From RPQJ01 sp963706755 (GTDB lineage: Bacteria > Pseudomonadota > Gammaproteobacteria > Steroidobacterales > Steroidobacteraceae): 64,000 bases of DNA. The stretch is from positions 124,001-188,000 of the forward strand of contig CAVPNH010000019.1 of NCBI GenBank assembly GCA_963706755.1, given 5' to 3'. The notes beneath the pieces are model-generated. The model ran no database searches. It saw only the letters and a list, made by a program, of their open reading frames with translations, and was not told the DNA's origin. Position numbers and translations under genes: made by a program. Below are positions 49,603 through 58,630 of the stretch, one piece after another. Within the stretch, counting starts at the first letter, position 1. The number at the start of each line of letters is the position of its first letter.

Positions 49603-52600
49603 GAAGCTCGGCTTCAGCGGGCGGGTCGCGCGGCTCTTTCTCGACAGCGAACTCACCCCGCTCCTCGGCCTGACGGCACTGCTGCTCGGCCTGTTCGCGG
49701 TGCTCGTCACGCCGCGCGAGGAGGAGCCGCAGATCAACGTGACGATGGCCAACGTCATCGTGCCGTTCCCGGGTGCGAGCGCCCAGCAGGTCGAGAACCT
49801 CGTCGCCACGCCGATGGAGAAGGTGCTGGCCGAGATCTCCGGCGTGAAGCACATCTACTCAGTGTCGCGGCCGGGCGCCGCCGTGCTCACTGTGCAGTTC
49901 GAGGTCGGGCAGGAACGCACCGACGCGATAGTGCGCCTCTACAACGCCATCTATTCGAACCAGGACTGGCGTCCGCCCGGACTCGGCGTGCTGCAGCCGC
50001 TCGTGAAGCCGAAGGGCATCGACGACGTGCCGATCCTGAGTCTCACGCTGTGGACGAAGGATCCCGCCCGTGGCGCGCACGAGCTCCGACAGGTGGCGCA
50101 CGCGATCGAGCCGGAACTGAAGCGCGTCCCGGGCACCCGCAACGTCTACTCGATCGGCGGCCCCGACGAGACGGTGCACGTGACGCTGGACCCGCAGCGG
50201 CTCGCCGGCTACGGATTGACCCTGACCGAGCTCGCGGGCGCACTGCAGGCCGCCAACCTGGCCGGGCAGGCGGGCTCGCTGGTCGTGCATGGCGCGGACG
50301 TCCCGGTGCAGGCGGGCGAGTTCCTGGCGAACCGCGACGAAGTCGCGGGCCTCGTGGTCGCGGTGCACGAGGGTCGCCCCGTGTACCTGCAGGACGTGGC
50401 GACGGTGAGCGAGGGTCCCGACCAGCCCGAGCAGTACGTGAGCTTCGGCGCGGGACCGGCCGCCTCGCAGAAGGGGATCGAACTCGCGGGCACCGCGCCC
50501 GCGGTGACGATTGCGATTTCGAAGAAACCCGGCGAGAACGCGATCGACGTCACGCGCTCGGTGCTCGAGCGGGTCGGGCAGCTCCGCGGCACCTTCATAC
50601 CCGACGGGGTCGAGGTGACGGTCACGCGTGACTACGGCGTGACCGCCAACGACAAGGCGCAGAAGCTCATCCAGAAGCTCGCATTCGCCACCGCATCGGT
50701 CGTGCTGCTCGTGTGGCTCACGGTCGGCTGGCGCGAGGCCGTCGTGGTCGGCGCCGCAGTGGTCATCACGCTGGCCGCGACGCTGTTCGCGTCCTGGGCG
50801 TGGGGCTTCACCATCAACCGCGTCTCGCTCTTCGCGCTCATCTTCGCGATCGGCATCCTGGTGGACGACGCCATCGTGGTCGTGGAGAACATCCATCGTC
50901 ACATGGCGTTCGGGCAGGGCGGTCTCGGCGAGATCATTCCCCGCGCCGTGGACGAGGTCGGCGGTCCCACCATCCTCGCGACCTTCACCGTGATCGCGGC
51001 GCTGCTGCCGATGGCGTTCGTGTCGGGGCTCATGGGGCCCTACATGAGCCCCATCCCGATCAACGCGAGCATGGGCATGCTGATCTCGCTCGCGATCGCG
51101 CTCACGTTCACGCCGTGGCTGTCGAAGCGGATGCTGTCGCACTCGCACGTCGTGCAGGCGGACACCGCGAGCGGCACCCGCCTGCAACGGTTCTTCGAGC
51201 GCGTGATGTCGCCGTTCCTGCGCGGCGGCGACGCAAGGCGCAACCGGCACCGGCTCTACCTGGGAACGCTCGCCGCGATCGTCATCGCCGTGTCGCTGGT
51301 GGCCGTGCAGTGGGTGGTCATGAAGATGCTGCCCTTCGACAACAAGTCGGAGTTCCAGGTCGTGGTGGACATGCCCGAGGGCACCGCGCTCGAGGACACT
51401 GCGCGGGTGCTCGACGAGCTCGCGGCCAGGATCGCCGAACTCCCCGAGGTCACCGACTACCAGGTCTACGCGGGCACGTCGGCGCCGATCAATTTCAACG
51501 GCCTGGTGCGGCAGTACTACCTGCGCAGCGGCCCGGAGCTCGGCGACATCCAGGTCAACCTGGTGGACAAGCATCACCGCGACCGCAAGAGCCATGAAAT
51601 CGCACTCGCGATCCGGCCGGCGCTGGCGGAGATCGGCCGGAAGCACGGCGCCTCGGTGAAGGTCGTCGAGGTGCCTCCGGGGCCCCCGGTGCAGGCGCCG
51701 CTCGTCGCGGAGATCTACGGGCCGTTCCGCGACGTGCAGCAGCGGCTGACGAGGGTCGTGCGCCACGAATTCGACGTGCAGCCCGACATCGTCGACGTGG
51801 ACGACAGCCTCGTGGCCTCGCGAACCCGTATCGTGGTTGCGATCGACCGCCAGAAGGCGGCGCTGCTCGGCGTCGACCAGGCCGAGGCGGTGAGGGTCCT
51901 CACGGCAGGACTCGCGGGCCTCGACGCGACCTACATCAAGGCAGGGCACGAGACCGACCCGATCCCGGTACGGCTCGAACTCGACGTGCCGGAGAAGGCG
52001 CGGATTGCCGACGTGCTGTCCCTGCAGGTGCGCTCGAGGAGCGGGGCCCGTGTCGCACTCTCCGAGATCGCCGTGGTCGAGAAGAAGCCGTGGGACGGCG
52101 CCATCTACCACAAGGACCTGCTGCCCCTGACCTGGGTCAGCGGCGATGCCGTGGGCGCGACCGACAGCCCGCTTTACGGGATGTTCGAAGTGGTGGGCGC
52201 GCTCCGCAAGGGCCTGCCCGCGGGACTCGAACTCGAGCAGCGCTTCTTCAGCGCGCCCGAGGACCCCTACACGCCGACGCTCAAGTGGGACGGCGAGTGG
52301 CAGATCACGTTCGAGACCTTCCGCGACATGGGGCTCGCCTATTCGGTCGGGCTCGTGCTGATCTACCTGCTGGTGGTGGCGCAATTCCGGTCCTATGCGG
52401 TGCCGCTCGTGATCATGGCACCGATCCCGCTCACGATCATCGGGGTGATGCCGGGCCACGCGCTGCTCGGCGCGCAGTTCACGGCCACCTCGATGATCGG
52501 GATGATCGCGCTGGCGGGCATCATCGTGCGCAACTCCATCCTGCTCGTGGACTTCATCAACGTCGAGATCGCGAGGGGCCGCAGCCTTGCCGACGCGGTG

Positions 52601-52804
52601 ATCGGCGCCGCGGCGGTGCGCGCACGCCCGATCGCGCTCACGGCGGTCGCCGCCATGATCGGCGCGTTCTTCATACTCGACGACCCGATCTTCAACGGGC
52701 TCGCCGTGTCGCTGATCTTCGGCATCCTGGTCTCGACGGTACTCACACTGGTGCTGATCCCGATCCTGTATTTCAGCTATCGCAGCAGGCAGGCAAAGGC
52801 ATGA
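49595..52804 (+). CDS. RND efflux permease of the sulfur-linked pump
   Basis: A 1069-residue RND transporter, slightly longer than the AcrB type. LTALLLGLFAVLVTPREEEP is the first helix; GILVDDAIVVVENIHRHM holds the proton-relay aspartates; a second helix block ends with IVRNSILLVDFINVEIARG. Both periplasmic halves are complete. Together with the adaptor and the damaged TolC it forms an efflux system at the end of a persulfide-response operon. The substrate is unknown. Confidence 0.94.
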   Translation: MTEKLGFSGRVARLFLDSELTPLLGLTALLLGLFAVLVTPREEEPQINVTMANVIVPFPGASAQQVENLVATPMEKVLAEISGVKHIYSVSRPGAAVLTVQFEVGQERTDAIVRLYNAIYSNQDWRPPGLGVLQPLVKPKGIDDVPILSLTLWTKDPARGAHELRQVAHAIEPELKRVPGTRNVYSIGGPDETVHVTLDPQRLAGYGLTLTELAGALQAANLAGQAGSLVVHGADVPVQAGEFLANRDEVAGLVVAVHEGRPVYLQDVATVSEGPDQPEQYVSFGAGPAASQKGIELAGTAPAVTIAISKKPGENAIDVTRSVLERVGQLRGTFIPDGVEVTVTRDYGVTANDKAQKLIQKLAFATASVVLLVWLTVGWREAVVVGAAVVITLAATLFASWAWGFTINRVSLFALIFAIGILVDDAIVVVENIHRHMAFGQGGLGEIIPRAVDEVGGPTILATFTVIAALLPMAFVSGLMGPYMSPIPINASMGMLISLAIALTFTPWLSKRMLSHSHVVQADTASGTRLQRFFERVMSPFLRGGDARRNRHRLYLGTLAAIVIAVSLVAVQWVVMKMLPFDNKSEFQVVVDMPEGTALEDTARVLDELAARIAELPEVTDYQVYAGTSAPINFNGLVRQYYLRSGPELGDIQVNLVDKHHRDRKSHEIALAIRPALAEIGRKHGASVKVVEVPPGPPVQAPLVAEIYGPFRDVQQRLTRVVRHEFDVQPDIVDVDDSLVASRTRIVVAIDRQKAALLGVDQAEAVRVLTAGLAGLDATYIKAGHETDPIPVRLELDVPEKARIADVLSLQVRSRSGARVALSEIAVVEKKPWDGAIYHKDLLPLTWVSGDAVGATDSPLYGMFEVVGALRKGLPAGLELEQRFFSAPEDPYTPTLKWDGEWQITFETFRDMGLAYSVGLVLIYLLVVAQFRSYAVPLVIMAPIPLTIIGVMPGHALLGAQFTATSMIGMIALAGIIVRNSILLVDFINVEIARGRSLADAVIGAAAVRARPIALTAVAAMIGAFFILDDPIFNGLAVSLIFGILVSTVLTLVLIPILYFSYRSRQAKA

Positions 52805-54104
52805 ACGCGATGCGTCGTGGAATTCGATGGGCACTTGCGACGATCGCGTTCGCACTCGCGCCGGCCGCGGGAGCGGAGACGCTTGCCGAGGCCTGGGCGC
52901 TCGCTGACGCGCAGGACAATGGACTTGCGGCAGTCCGCAGCCAGGCCGAGGCCGCCGAGTTCGACGCCGCCGCTGCCCGCGGGCAGCGCTGGCCGTCGCT
53001 TGCCGTCGGCGGTGCGTACACGCGGCTCGACAGCACGCCCGCGTTCGACTTCGGCAACACGGGCATGCCGATCGCGGCGCCGGAGCTCTTCGGCGGTAAT
53101 GATTTCTGGATGGGTGCCGCGACCTTGACCGTGCCACTGTTCACCAGCGGCCGAATCTCATCGGGCATCGCTGCGGCAGAGGCGCGCGGGCGTGGGCGCG
53201 GGTGCGCAGGCCCTGGGCGCCCAGGAGGACGTGAAGCTCGCGGTCGCCGAGGCCTACGTCGGGGTGCTGCGCGCGCGCAAGGCACTCGCGGTCGCCGAAA
53301 GCAACGTGAAGACGCTCGAGTCCATGGAGAGCGACGTGAGCGCGATGTTCGAGCGAGAGCTGGTGCCGAAGAACGACTTGCTGGCGGTGCAGGTCTCGCT
53401 CGCCGACGCCCGCCAGGGCCGGCTCAGGGCCGCGAATGCGGTCGAACTCGCTGTCGCGTCCTACAACCGCCGGCTGGGTGAGCCGATGTCCCGACCCATC
53501 GACCTCGAAGAGAACCTGCCCGCGCCGCAGGGACTGGCGGCCGACCCCGACGAACTGATCCGCGAAGCCGTGGAGCGTCGAACCGAACTCAAGGCCCTGG
53601 ACGAGCAGGCGACGACCTACGGTCAGCTCGCGAAGGCCGAGCGGGCACGTGGCCTGCCGCAGTTCAACGTGACCGGAGCCTACAACTACCTGGAGAACAC
53701 CTTCCTGAACGACGCAGGAATTCGCCTCGGTGGGCATCGGCGTGCAGTGGTCGGTGTTCGACGGCGGCCAGATCCGCAAGCGCGCCTCGGCGCTGGACCG
53801 GTCGAGGCGCGCCACCGAGCAGCAGCGCGCCGACGTGCAGTCCATGATCGCGCTGCAGGTGCGGCAGACGTGGCTGGATGTCGGCGAAACGCGAGAGCGC
53901 CTGGTCGTCGCGACGGGTGCGGTCGAGCTGGCCGAGGAGAACCTCAGGATTGCGCGCGAGCGCTACGGCGCGGGGCTCGGCACGCAGACGCAGCTGCTCG
54001 AGGCGGAGAACCTGCGCGTGCAGGCGCTGCGCAATCGCGACGACGCGGGACTGGACGCCGGGCTTGCGAAGCTCAGGCTCGCGCGGGCGGTCGGAGCCCT
54101 GTAG
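52801..54104 (+). pseudogene. TolC-family outer-membrane channel with two frameshifts
   Basis: Start ATG 52801 overlaps the permease stop (ATGA). Residues 1-~127 are in one frame (signal peptide to TSGRISSGIAAAEA). After an extra base near 53183 the family sequence continues in a second frame (QEDVKLAVAEAYVGVLRARK to AYNYLENTFLND), and after a further extra base near 53717 it returns in a third frame (EFASVGIGVQWSVFDGGQ to LRLARAVGAL, stop 54104). All parts of TolC are present, so two single-base insertions explain the damage. As given it cannot make a channel. Confidence 0.85.
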
Positions 54105-54165
54105 CGGAGCAGCGGCCTTGGTGCCACGCGTTGCCGAGGGGAGTCGCGCGGCATGCTCCGACGTG

Positions 54166-54262
54166 CATCATGCCGATTGATGGCGCGGGGACGCCGTGAA
54201 CCGTTGGGGCTCCGCGCGGCGTCCCTGCCGCGCGACGCCCCGCGCCGCCAATCGGCATGACG
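54166..54262. repeat. Palindrome, conserved-head family copy 2
   Basis: Arms 54166-54190 and 54238-54262 pair at 22 of 25 positions, one further position being G-U, and pairing extends outward with a 4-base bulge. The head (54187-54241) contains GGGGACGCCGTGAACC, GGGGCTCCGCGCGGCGTCCC and GCGCGACGCCCC, closely matching the head at 32621-32681, while the arms are unrelated to those of copy 1. It lies between the convergent TolC and aminoacylase genes and could act as a bidirectional terminator. Confidence 0.75.
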
Positions 54263-54284
54263 CGCGCACGCCGATCGGCCGTAT

Positions 54285-56135
54285 CTACGCCGCCCGCACC
54301 GCGCGCGTAACGCCTGCGGTCAGCGCCCGCCCGAGCCTGCGCGTGCCGAGCGCGGGCGTGGCCTCGCGCCCGTCCCACACCTGCTCGCCCGCGATGAACA
54401 CCGCCGTGACCACGCCGTCCGAGCGGTTCACGAGCTGGTCGTGATCGAAGATGTCACGGCGGACCATTCGGCGGTTCGCGTCGGTGTCGTAGCGCTTGAG
54501 CGCCTCCGGATCGACCAGCACGAGGTCGGCCTGAGCCCCCGGATCGAGGCGGCCGGCGTCTATACCGAAGAACTCCGCCGGCTCGCGCGTCAGGCGCCGC
54601 ACGGCGCGAGCCACGAGCTCGACCGACTCGCGCGCGGCAACCTGCAGTGTGAGCAGGTTGCCGTCGAAGAAGGCGAGGTTGATGAGGTGCGCTCCGCTGT
54701 CGTTGAAGCCGGGCAACATGTGTTCGTGGAACAGCAGTTTCTTCAGGACCCCCGGCCGGTCGTTCGCGACCACGAACCACCAGCGAAGCTCACGGTCATA
54801 GCTGCGCAGCAGGTGCAGCAGGAACTCGCCGTCGCGGCTGATTGGAGAGGGGAACGAGCCCAGCGCCGCCGCTTCCGCGTTGCCGCGTGCCGCACCCGTG
54901 CGGCCCGACTGGAAATCGCGCAGCCGTCGCAGGATCGCGCCGAATGTCTCGCCGCGCCATTCCGGCACGGGGCAGCGCTCGACCCGCAGGGCGTCGAGGT
55001 CCCGGTTGAAGGTCGAGACCGCCCCCGCGTCGTGCCACTCGCGCACGAAGACCGCGCCGAATTCCTCCGTCGCCATGATCGCGCGACGCCCGGCCGCGTC
55101 CTCGATGTCGAGCGCCATGAGCTGCCGCGACGACTCGAATTCCTCGAAGATCGGGCAGATGCCGCCTTCGGCATACATGCGGAACGGCGTGCCCAGCACC
55201 TGGAAGTGAAAGCGTCCGTCCACGAGCTTCGAATTCAGCAGGTTTGCAATTGCCGGGAACAGCTTCCAGGTTTGCCGCGCGTGCGTCAGGTCCACGGCCG
55301 TGAGCGCCGACGTGCGCAAGGGTTTGCCGAACAGCCGCCCGCTGGTGAAGAAGAAGCGCAGGAACGTCGCGACACGGTTCGCGACATCGGGCGTGCACTG
55401 CCAGACGCGGTCGTGCCGCCGGACGATCTCGAGCAGCGAGCGCAGTTCCCCCAGTGACGCGTGCTGCGCGGGAATGCGCTTGTCGGTGTGCGGGGCGTTC
55501 GCAAGGTAGTGGAACGGGATGGCGTCGGTCGAGAACCCGGCATAGCCCTGCTGCATCGCGCCCTCGAGCAGCTCGCGCATCCGTTTCAGTTCCGCCTCGG
55601 TGGGCGCGCGGCTCACGGCCGCATCGGTGCCCATGACCTCGATGCGCAGCATGGAGTGGGGAATGAGCGGAACCACGTTCGGGCCGAGCGGCAGCGAGTC
55701 GAGGTGCGCGAGGTATCCGGCGGTCGTGTCCCAGTCGATGCGGTCCACGACCTTGCGCAGCACGGACTTCGGGATGTTCTCGACGCGCGTGAAGCAGTCG
55801 AGGATCGGGTCGTCGTCACCCCTGCGCTGCGAGCCGAAGGCCGTGCCGAGACTGCAGTTGCCCACGACCACGGTCGTCGTGCCGTGCCGAACCGATTCAG
55901 GGAGACCGGGCGCGAGTTCCAGCTCGAGGTCGAGGTGGGTGTGGATGTCGAGGAGCCCCGGCATGAGCCAGAGGCCCCGGGCGTCCACGACGCGTTCAGC
56001 CTGCGACGCGTCGAGCGAGGGCCCACGAGCGGCGATGCGGCCATTGCGAATCGCGACATCCTCGCGGGACGGCGGCGCGCCCGTGCCGTCGAAGACGAGC
56101 GCGTTGCGGATCAGGAGGTCGATGCCCAGGGTCAT
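54285..56135 (-). CDS. N-acyl-D-amino-acid deacylase (amidohydrolase superfamily)
   Basis: A 616-residue enzyme from ATG 56135. LIRNALVFDGTGAPPSRED opens the small beta domain, the metal site is LDIHTHLDLEL, VVGNCSLG holds the Cys ligand characteristic of D-aminoacylases, and LPGFNDSGAHLINLAFFDGN carries the catalytic Asp. The last 90 residues return to the beta domain. Substrate may be an N-acylated D-amino acid or a related amide. It lies 98 bases from the divergent vapBC operon. Confidence 0.88.
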   Translation of the reverse strand: MTLGIDLLIRNALVFDGTGAPPSREDVAIRNGRIAARGPSLDASQAERVVDARGLWLMPGLLDIHTHLDLELELAPGLPESVRHGTTTVVVGNCSLGTAFGSQRRGDDDPILDCFTRVENIPKSVLRKVVDRIDWDTTAGYLAHLDSLPLGPNVVPLIPHSMLRIEVMGTDAAVSRAPTEAELKRMRELLEGAMQQGYAGFSTDAIPFHYLANAPHTDKRIPAQHASLGELRSLLEIVRRHDRVWQCTPDVANRVATFLRFFFTSGRLFGKPLRTSALTAVDLTHARQTWKLFPAIANLLNSKLVDGRFHFQVLGTPFRMYAEGGICPIFEEFESSRQLMALDIEDAAGRRAIMATEEFGAVFVREWHDAGAVSTFNRDLDALRVERCPVPEWRGETFGAILRRLRDFQSGRTGAARGNAEAAALGSFPSPISRDGEFLLHLLRSYDRELRWWFVVANDRPGVLKKLLFHEHMLPGFNDSGAHLINLAFFDGNLLTLQVAARESVELVARAVRRLTREPAEFFGIDAGRLDPGAQADLVLVDPEALKRYDTDANRRMVRRDIFDHDQLVNRSDGVVTAVFIAGEQVWDGREATPALGTRRLGRALTAGVTRAVRAA

Positions 56136-56175
56136 GTTTCGAGCATATCCAATGGGCGGAGATCGGCGGTCATGC

Positions 56176-56203
56176 TTGTAAATACACGAAGCCAGTGTAA
56201 AAT
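56176..56203 (+). promoter_or_regulatory. vapBC promoter and candidate operator
   Basis: TTGTAA (56176) and TAAAAT (56198) are 16 bases apart and the region is AT-rich compared with its surroundings. TACAC (56183-56187) and GTGTA (56195-56199) form an inverted repeat within the promoter, suitable for autorepression by the ribbon-helix-helix antitoxin. The antitoxin start is 30 bases downstream. Confidence 0.55.
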
Positions 56204-56233
56204 TCAAAACAGGCACAACTGGAGTGCGGCCGC

Positions 56234-56476
56234 ATGAAGAACGTGACCATCACCATGGATGACGCCACCGGCGAATGGATCCGGCGGCTCGCCGCCGAGC
56301 GGGGAGTCAGCGTCTCACGCTGCGTGGGCGAGATCCTCAGCGAGCGGATGCAGAAAGAAAGCCGCTACGAGATCGCGATGCGCCAGTACATGTCGCTCAA
56401 GCCCAGGCCTCTCGGCGCACCCGGCCAGAAATACGCAACCAGGGAAGAGTTGTATGACCGGTCTCGTTTTCGTTGA
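56234..56476 (+). CDS. VapB-like antitoxin (ribbon-helix-helix)
   Basis: An 80-residue protein. Residues ~1-40 look like a ribbon-helix-helix DNA-binding domain (KNVTITMDDATGEWIRRLAA, then GVSVSRCVGEIL). The C-terminal half is charged and would wrap the toxin. It overlaps the toxin gene by 23 bases, the classic arrangement for translational coupling. Confidence 0.8.
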   Translation: MKNVTITMDDATGEWIRRLAAERGVSVSRCVGEILSERMQKESRYEIAMRQYMSLKPRPLGAPGQKYATREELYDRSRFR

Positions 56477-56969
56477 CGCCAAAATACTGCTCTACGCAGT
56501 CGATACAAGGGATCCGATCAAGCACGCCAGAGCCAATGAGTGGATGGCGCGCTTGTGGCAAGAACAATCCGGACGCACCGGTGTCCAGGTACTGAACGAG
56601 TTCTATGCCAACGCCACCCGGGTGCTGGACCCGAGCTTGACGACACACGAAGCCTGGGGCCACGTCGTCGCGTTGATGGGCTGGAATCCTCAGCCCGTAG
56701 ACACCGAAGTACTTGCGCTCGGCTACCAGATCCAGACGCGCTACAAGCTCAGTTGGTGGGACAGCCTCGTCGTGGCGGCTGCCAACAGGCAGGCGTGTGC
56801 GCTGTTGTTGACCGAGGACCTGCAGCACTCGGCGGTCTATGCCGGAGTCACCGTGCTGAACCCGTTCCGCTCCGGCATCCAGGAGCCGGCCGGAGTCTAT
56901 GCGGCACAGATTCGTCCGGCTCCAAGGCGCGGCCGTGGCAGGCCGCGCACGCGTCCCGTGCCCGCCTGA
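56454..56969 (+). CDS. VapC-like PIN-domain RNase toxin
   Basis: A 171-residue PIN protein from ATG 56454. Acidic residues of the metal site lie in LVFVDAKILLYAVDTRD (D8), VLNEFYANATR, SWWDSLVVAAAN and LLTEDLQHSA. The usual N after the first Asp is replaced (VDAKI instead of VDTNV). The last ~25 residues are Arg/Pro-rich and not part of the fold. It probably cleaves tRNA or rRNA when the antitoxin is degraded. Confidence 0.85.
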   Translation: MTGLVFVDAKILLYAVDTRDPIKHARANEWMARLWQEQSGRTGVQVLNEFYANATRVLDPSLTTHEAWGHVVALMGWNPQPVDTEVLALGYQIQTRYKLSWWDSLVVAAANRQACALLLTEDLQHSAVYAGVTVLNPFRSGIQEPAGVYAAQIRPAPRRGRGRPRTRPVPA

Positions 56970-56990
56970 GCTTCCCGGCGTCCGCGCCGA

Positions 56991-58361
56991 TCAGTCCGCG
57001 GCGAGCCGTCCGGCCGCTTCAAAGAAAGCCCGGGACAGCGCCTCGACCTGTTCGTCGCTCGTGGCCGGGCTCGTGAGCATCATGTTGTGGAATGGCGCGA
57101 TCAGGCAGCCGCGATTCAGCAGCGCGAGGTGCATCGCGCGCTCGAGCTCAAGCGCATGCGCCGCCTCGGCCTCGCTACCGTTGCGTAGCGGACCCGGGGC
57201 GCAGATGAACTCGATGCGCGCGCCGACGCGCACGACGTGCCAAGGCAGCCGGTGCCTCGCGATCGAGGCCTCGAGGGCGGCCGCGAGCGTGGCCGCGAGC
57301 CTTTCCATGTGCGCGTAGGCGTCAACGGTCATCACGTGTTCCAGTGTGGCGCGCATGGCCGCGAGCGCGAGAGCGTTCGCCGACAGCGTCGTGCCCATGC
57401 CTGAATGTCCGGGCGGCATCGAAGCACGCACCGCGTCTAGCCGTCGCGCAACCTCGTCCGTGAATCCCCAGACGCTCGCAGGGACGCCCCCCGCGATCGG
57501 CTTGCCCAGTACAAAGAGGTCGGGTTCGAGCCCGTGGGCGCGTGTGTAGCCGCCGGGGCCCGTGGAGATCGTGTGCGTCTCGTCGATGAGGAGCAGCGTC
57601 CCGGCCTTGTGCGTGAGGCGTCGCAGCTCCGCGTGGAAGCCGGGCTCGGGCAGGACCATGCACGAGTTCGTGAGCACGGGCTCGGTGATCACGCAGGCCA
57701 CATCGCCGTGTGCGAGCGCGGCCTCGAGGGCAGGCAGGTCGTTGAACTCGACGACGCGAGCGAGCTGCGTCAGGTCCGTCACCTGCCCGAGGAGCCCCGG
57801 GCGATTGACCGCACGACCGTCGACGAGCCGAACGAAGGTTTCATCCACCGTGCCGTGGTAGCAGCCGTTGAAGACCAGGATCTTCGGCCGCCCGGTCACG
57901 GCCCGCGCAACCCGCAGCGCGAAACGATTCGCGTCCGTGGCCGTCGTCGCGACCTGCCAGTGCGGCAGGCCGAAGCGCTCGGCGAGGAGCCGCCCGACCG
58001 CAATCGCGTCCTCGGTCGGCAGCATGTATGTAAGGCCGCGTGTCGCCTGGCGCGCGATGGCCTCGGCCACGGCGGGCGGCGAGTGCCCGAACATCGAGCC
58101 CGTGTCGCCCAGGCAGAAATCCGCGTACTCGTTGCCGTCCACGTCGCGCAGCGTCGCGCCGTGCGCTTCCTCGACCAGGAAAGGGAAGGGCATGGGCCAG
58201 TCGCGCATCCAGTGCATGGGCACGCCGTCGTAGAAACCGGCGACACCACCGCCGATGCGCTCCTTCGAACGCGGGTGCGTCTGCACGTACACGTCCCGCT
58301 CGGAGTCGAATACGGCGGCGATGCGCTCGAGCGGAATGCCGCCCAGGGATGATTGCGACAC
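56991..58361 (-). CDS. Class III aminotransferase (glutamate-1-semialdehyde aminomutase-like)
   Basis: A 456-residue PLP enzyme. GATLRDVDGNEYADFCLGD near residue 70, NGCYHGTVDETFV in the cofactor site, LLLIDETHTISTGPGG with the PLP Asp, and FVLGKPIAGGVPASV with the Schiff-base Lys. Sequence resembles HemL and related amino-acid beta/omega transaminases; it is not near the other heme genes, so it is probably a catabolic transaminase. Convergent with vapC. Confidence 0.9.
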   Translation of the reverse strand: MSQSSLGGIPLERIAAVFDSERDVYVQTHPRSKERIGGGVAGFYDGVPMHWMRDWPMPFPFLVEEAHGATLRDVDGNEYADFCLGDTGSMFGHSPPAVAEAIARQATRGLTYMLPTEDAIAVGRLLAERFGLPHWQVATTATDANRFALRVARAVTGRPKILVFNGCYHGTVDETFVRLVDGRAVNRPGLLGQVTDLTQLARVVEFNDLPALEAALAHGDVACVITEPVLTNSCMVLPEPGFHAELRRLTHKAGTLLLIDETHTISTGPGGYTRAHGLEPDLFVLGKPIAGGVPASVWGFTDEVARRLDAVRASMPPGHSGMGTTLSANALALAAMRATLEHVMTVDAYAHMERLAATLAAALEASIARHRLPWHVVRVGARIEFICAPGPLRNGSEAEAAHALELERAMHLALLNRGCLIAPFHNMMLTSPATSDEQVEALSRAFFEAAGRLAAD

Positions 58362-58464
58362 GATGCGAGTCCGTGGCTGGCCTGTGTAGCGGGGATTGTA
58401 GGCCGGAGCTCACGCCGCCGCCTCGGGCCCGAGAGGGCGAGCGGCCACCCTCAGCCTTCTCTTC

Positions 58465-58533
58465 CTAACCGCTAACCGCTATCCCATATCCGCCATCCGC
58501 CCTCCCCATCCGCCACTCCCCATCCGCTTCTTC
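58465..58533. repeat. Heptad-phased array before the trp promoter, locus 7
   Basis: CTAACCG twice, CTATCCC, ATATCCG, CCATCCG and CCCTCCC follow at 7-base phase from 58465, then CCATCCG, CCACTCC, CCATCCG and CTTCTTC after a one-base slip at 58506. The array ends two bases before the trp -35 hexamer. All units are in one orientation. Confidence 0.75.
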
Positions 58534-58534
58534 C

Positions 58535-58563
58535 TTGACGCTCCCCGGTTGCCCGTGGATACT
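58535..58563 (+). promoter_or_regulatory. trp operon promoter
   Basis: TTGACG (58535-58540) and GATACT (58558-58563) are 17 bases apart. Transcription would start near 58570-58574, directly at the leader peptide start codon. No TrpR operator was recognised, suggesting control mainly by attenuation. Confidence 0.65.
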
Positions 58564-58573
58564 GCAATGCGAC

Positions 58574-58630
58574 ATGAATGCGCACCCGGAAAATACGCTG
58601 AATCGCCGCTGGTGGTGGCGCCACTCCTAG
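58574..58630 (+). CDS. trpL: trp operon leader peptide
   Basis: An 18-residue peptide, MNAHPENTLNRRWWWRHS, with three consecutive Trp codons at 58610-58618, the sensor for tryptophanyl-tRNA. No Shine-Dalgarno sequence precedes the ATG and the predicted transcript starts at or just before it, so translation is probably leaderless. The stop TAG is inside the first RNA stem. Confidence 0.9.
   Translation: MNAHPENTLNRRWWWRHS

Noticed and set aside
49859..53137. A 1092-codon open frame antisense to the second RND permease
   Set aside because: Composition is His/Arg/Asp-rich and repetitive; the plus strand encodes a clear RND permease with all motifs.
58465..58533. Heptad arrays as CRISPR
   Set aside because: Units are 7 bases with no unique spacers of constant length and no cas genes nearby.
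58566..58610. An ATG at 58566 as the trp leader start
   Set aside because: It is in a different frame and does not read the Trp codons; the 58574 start does.
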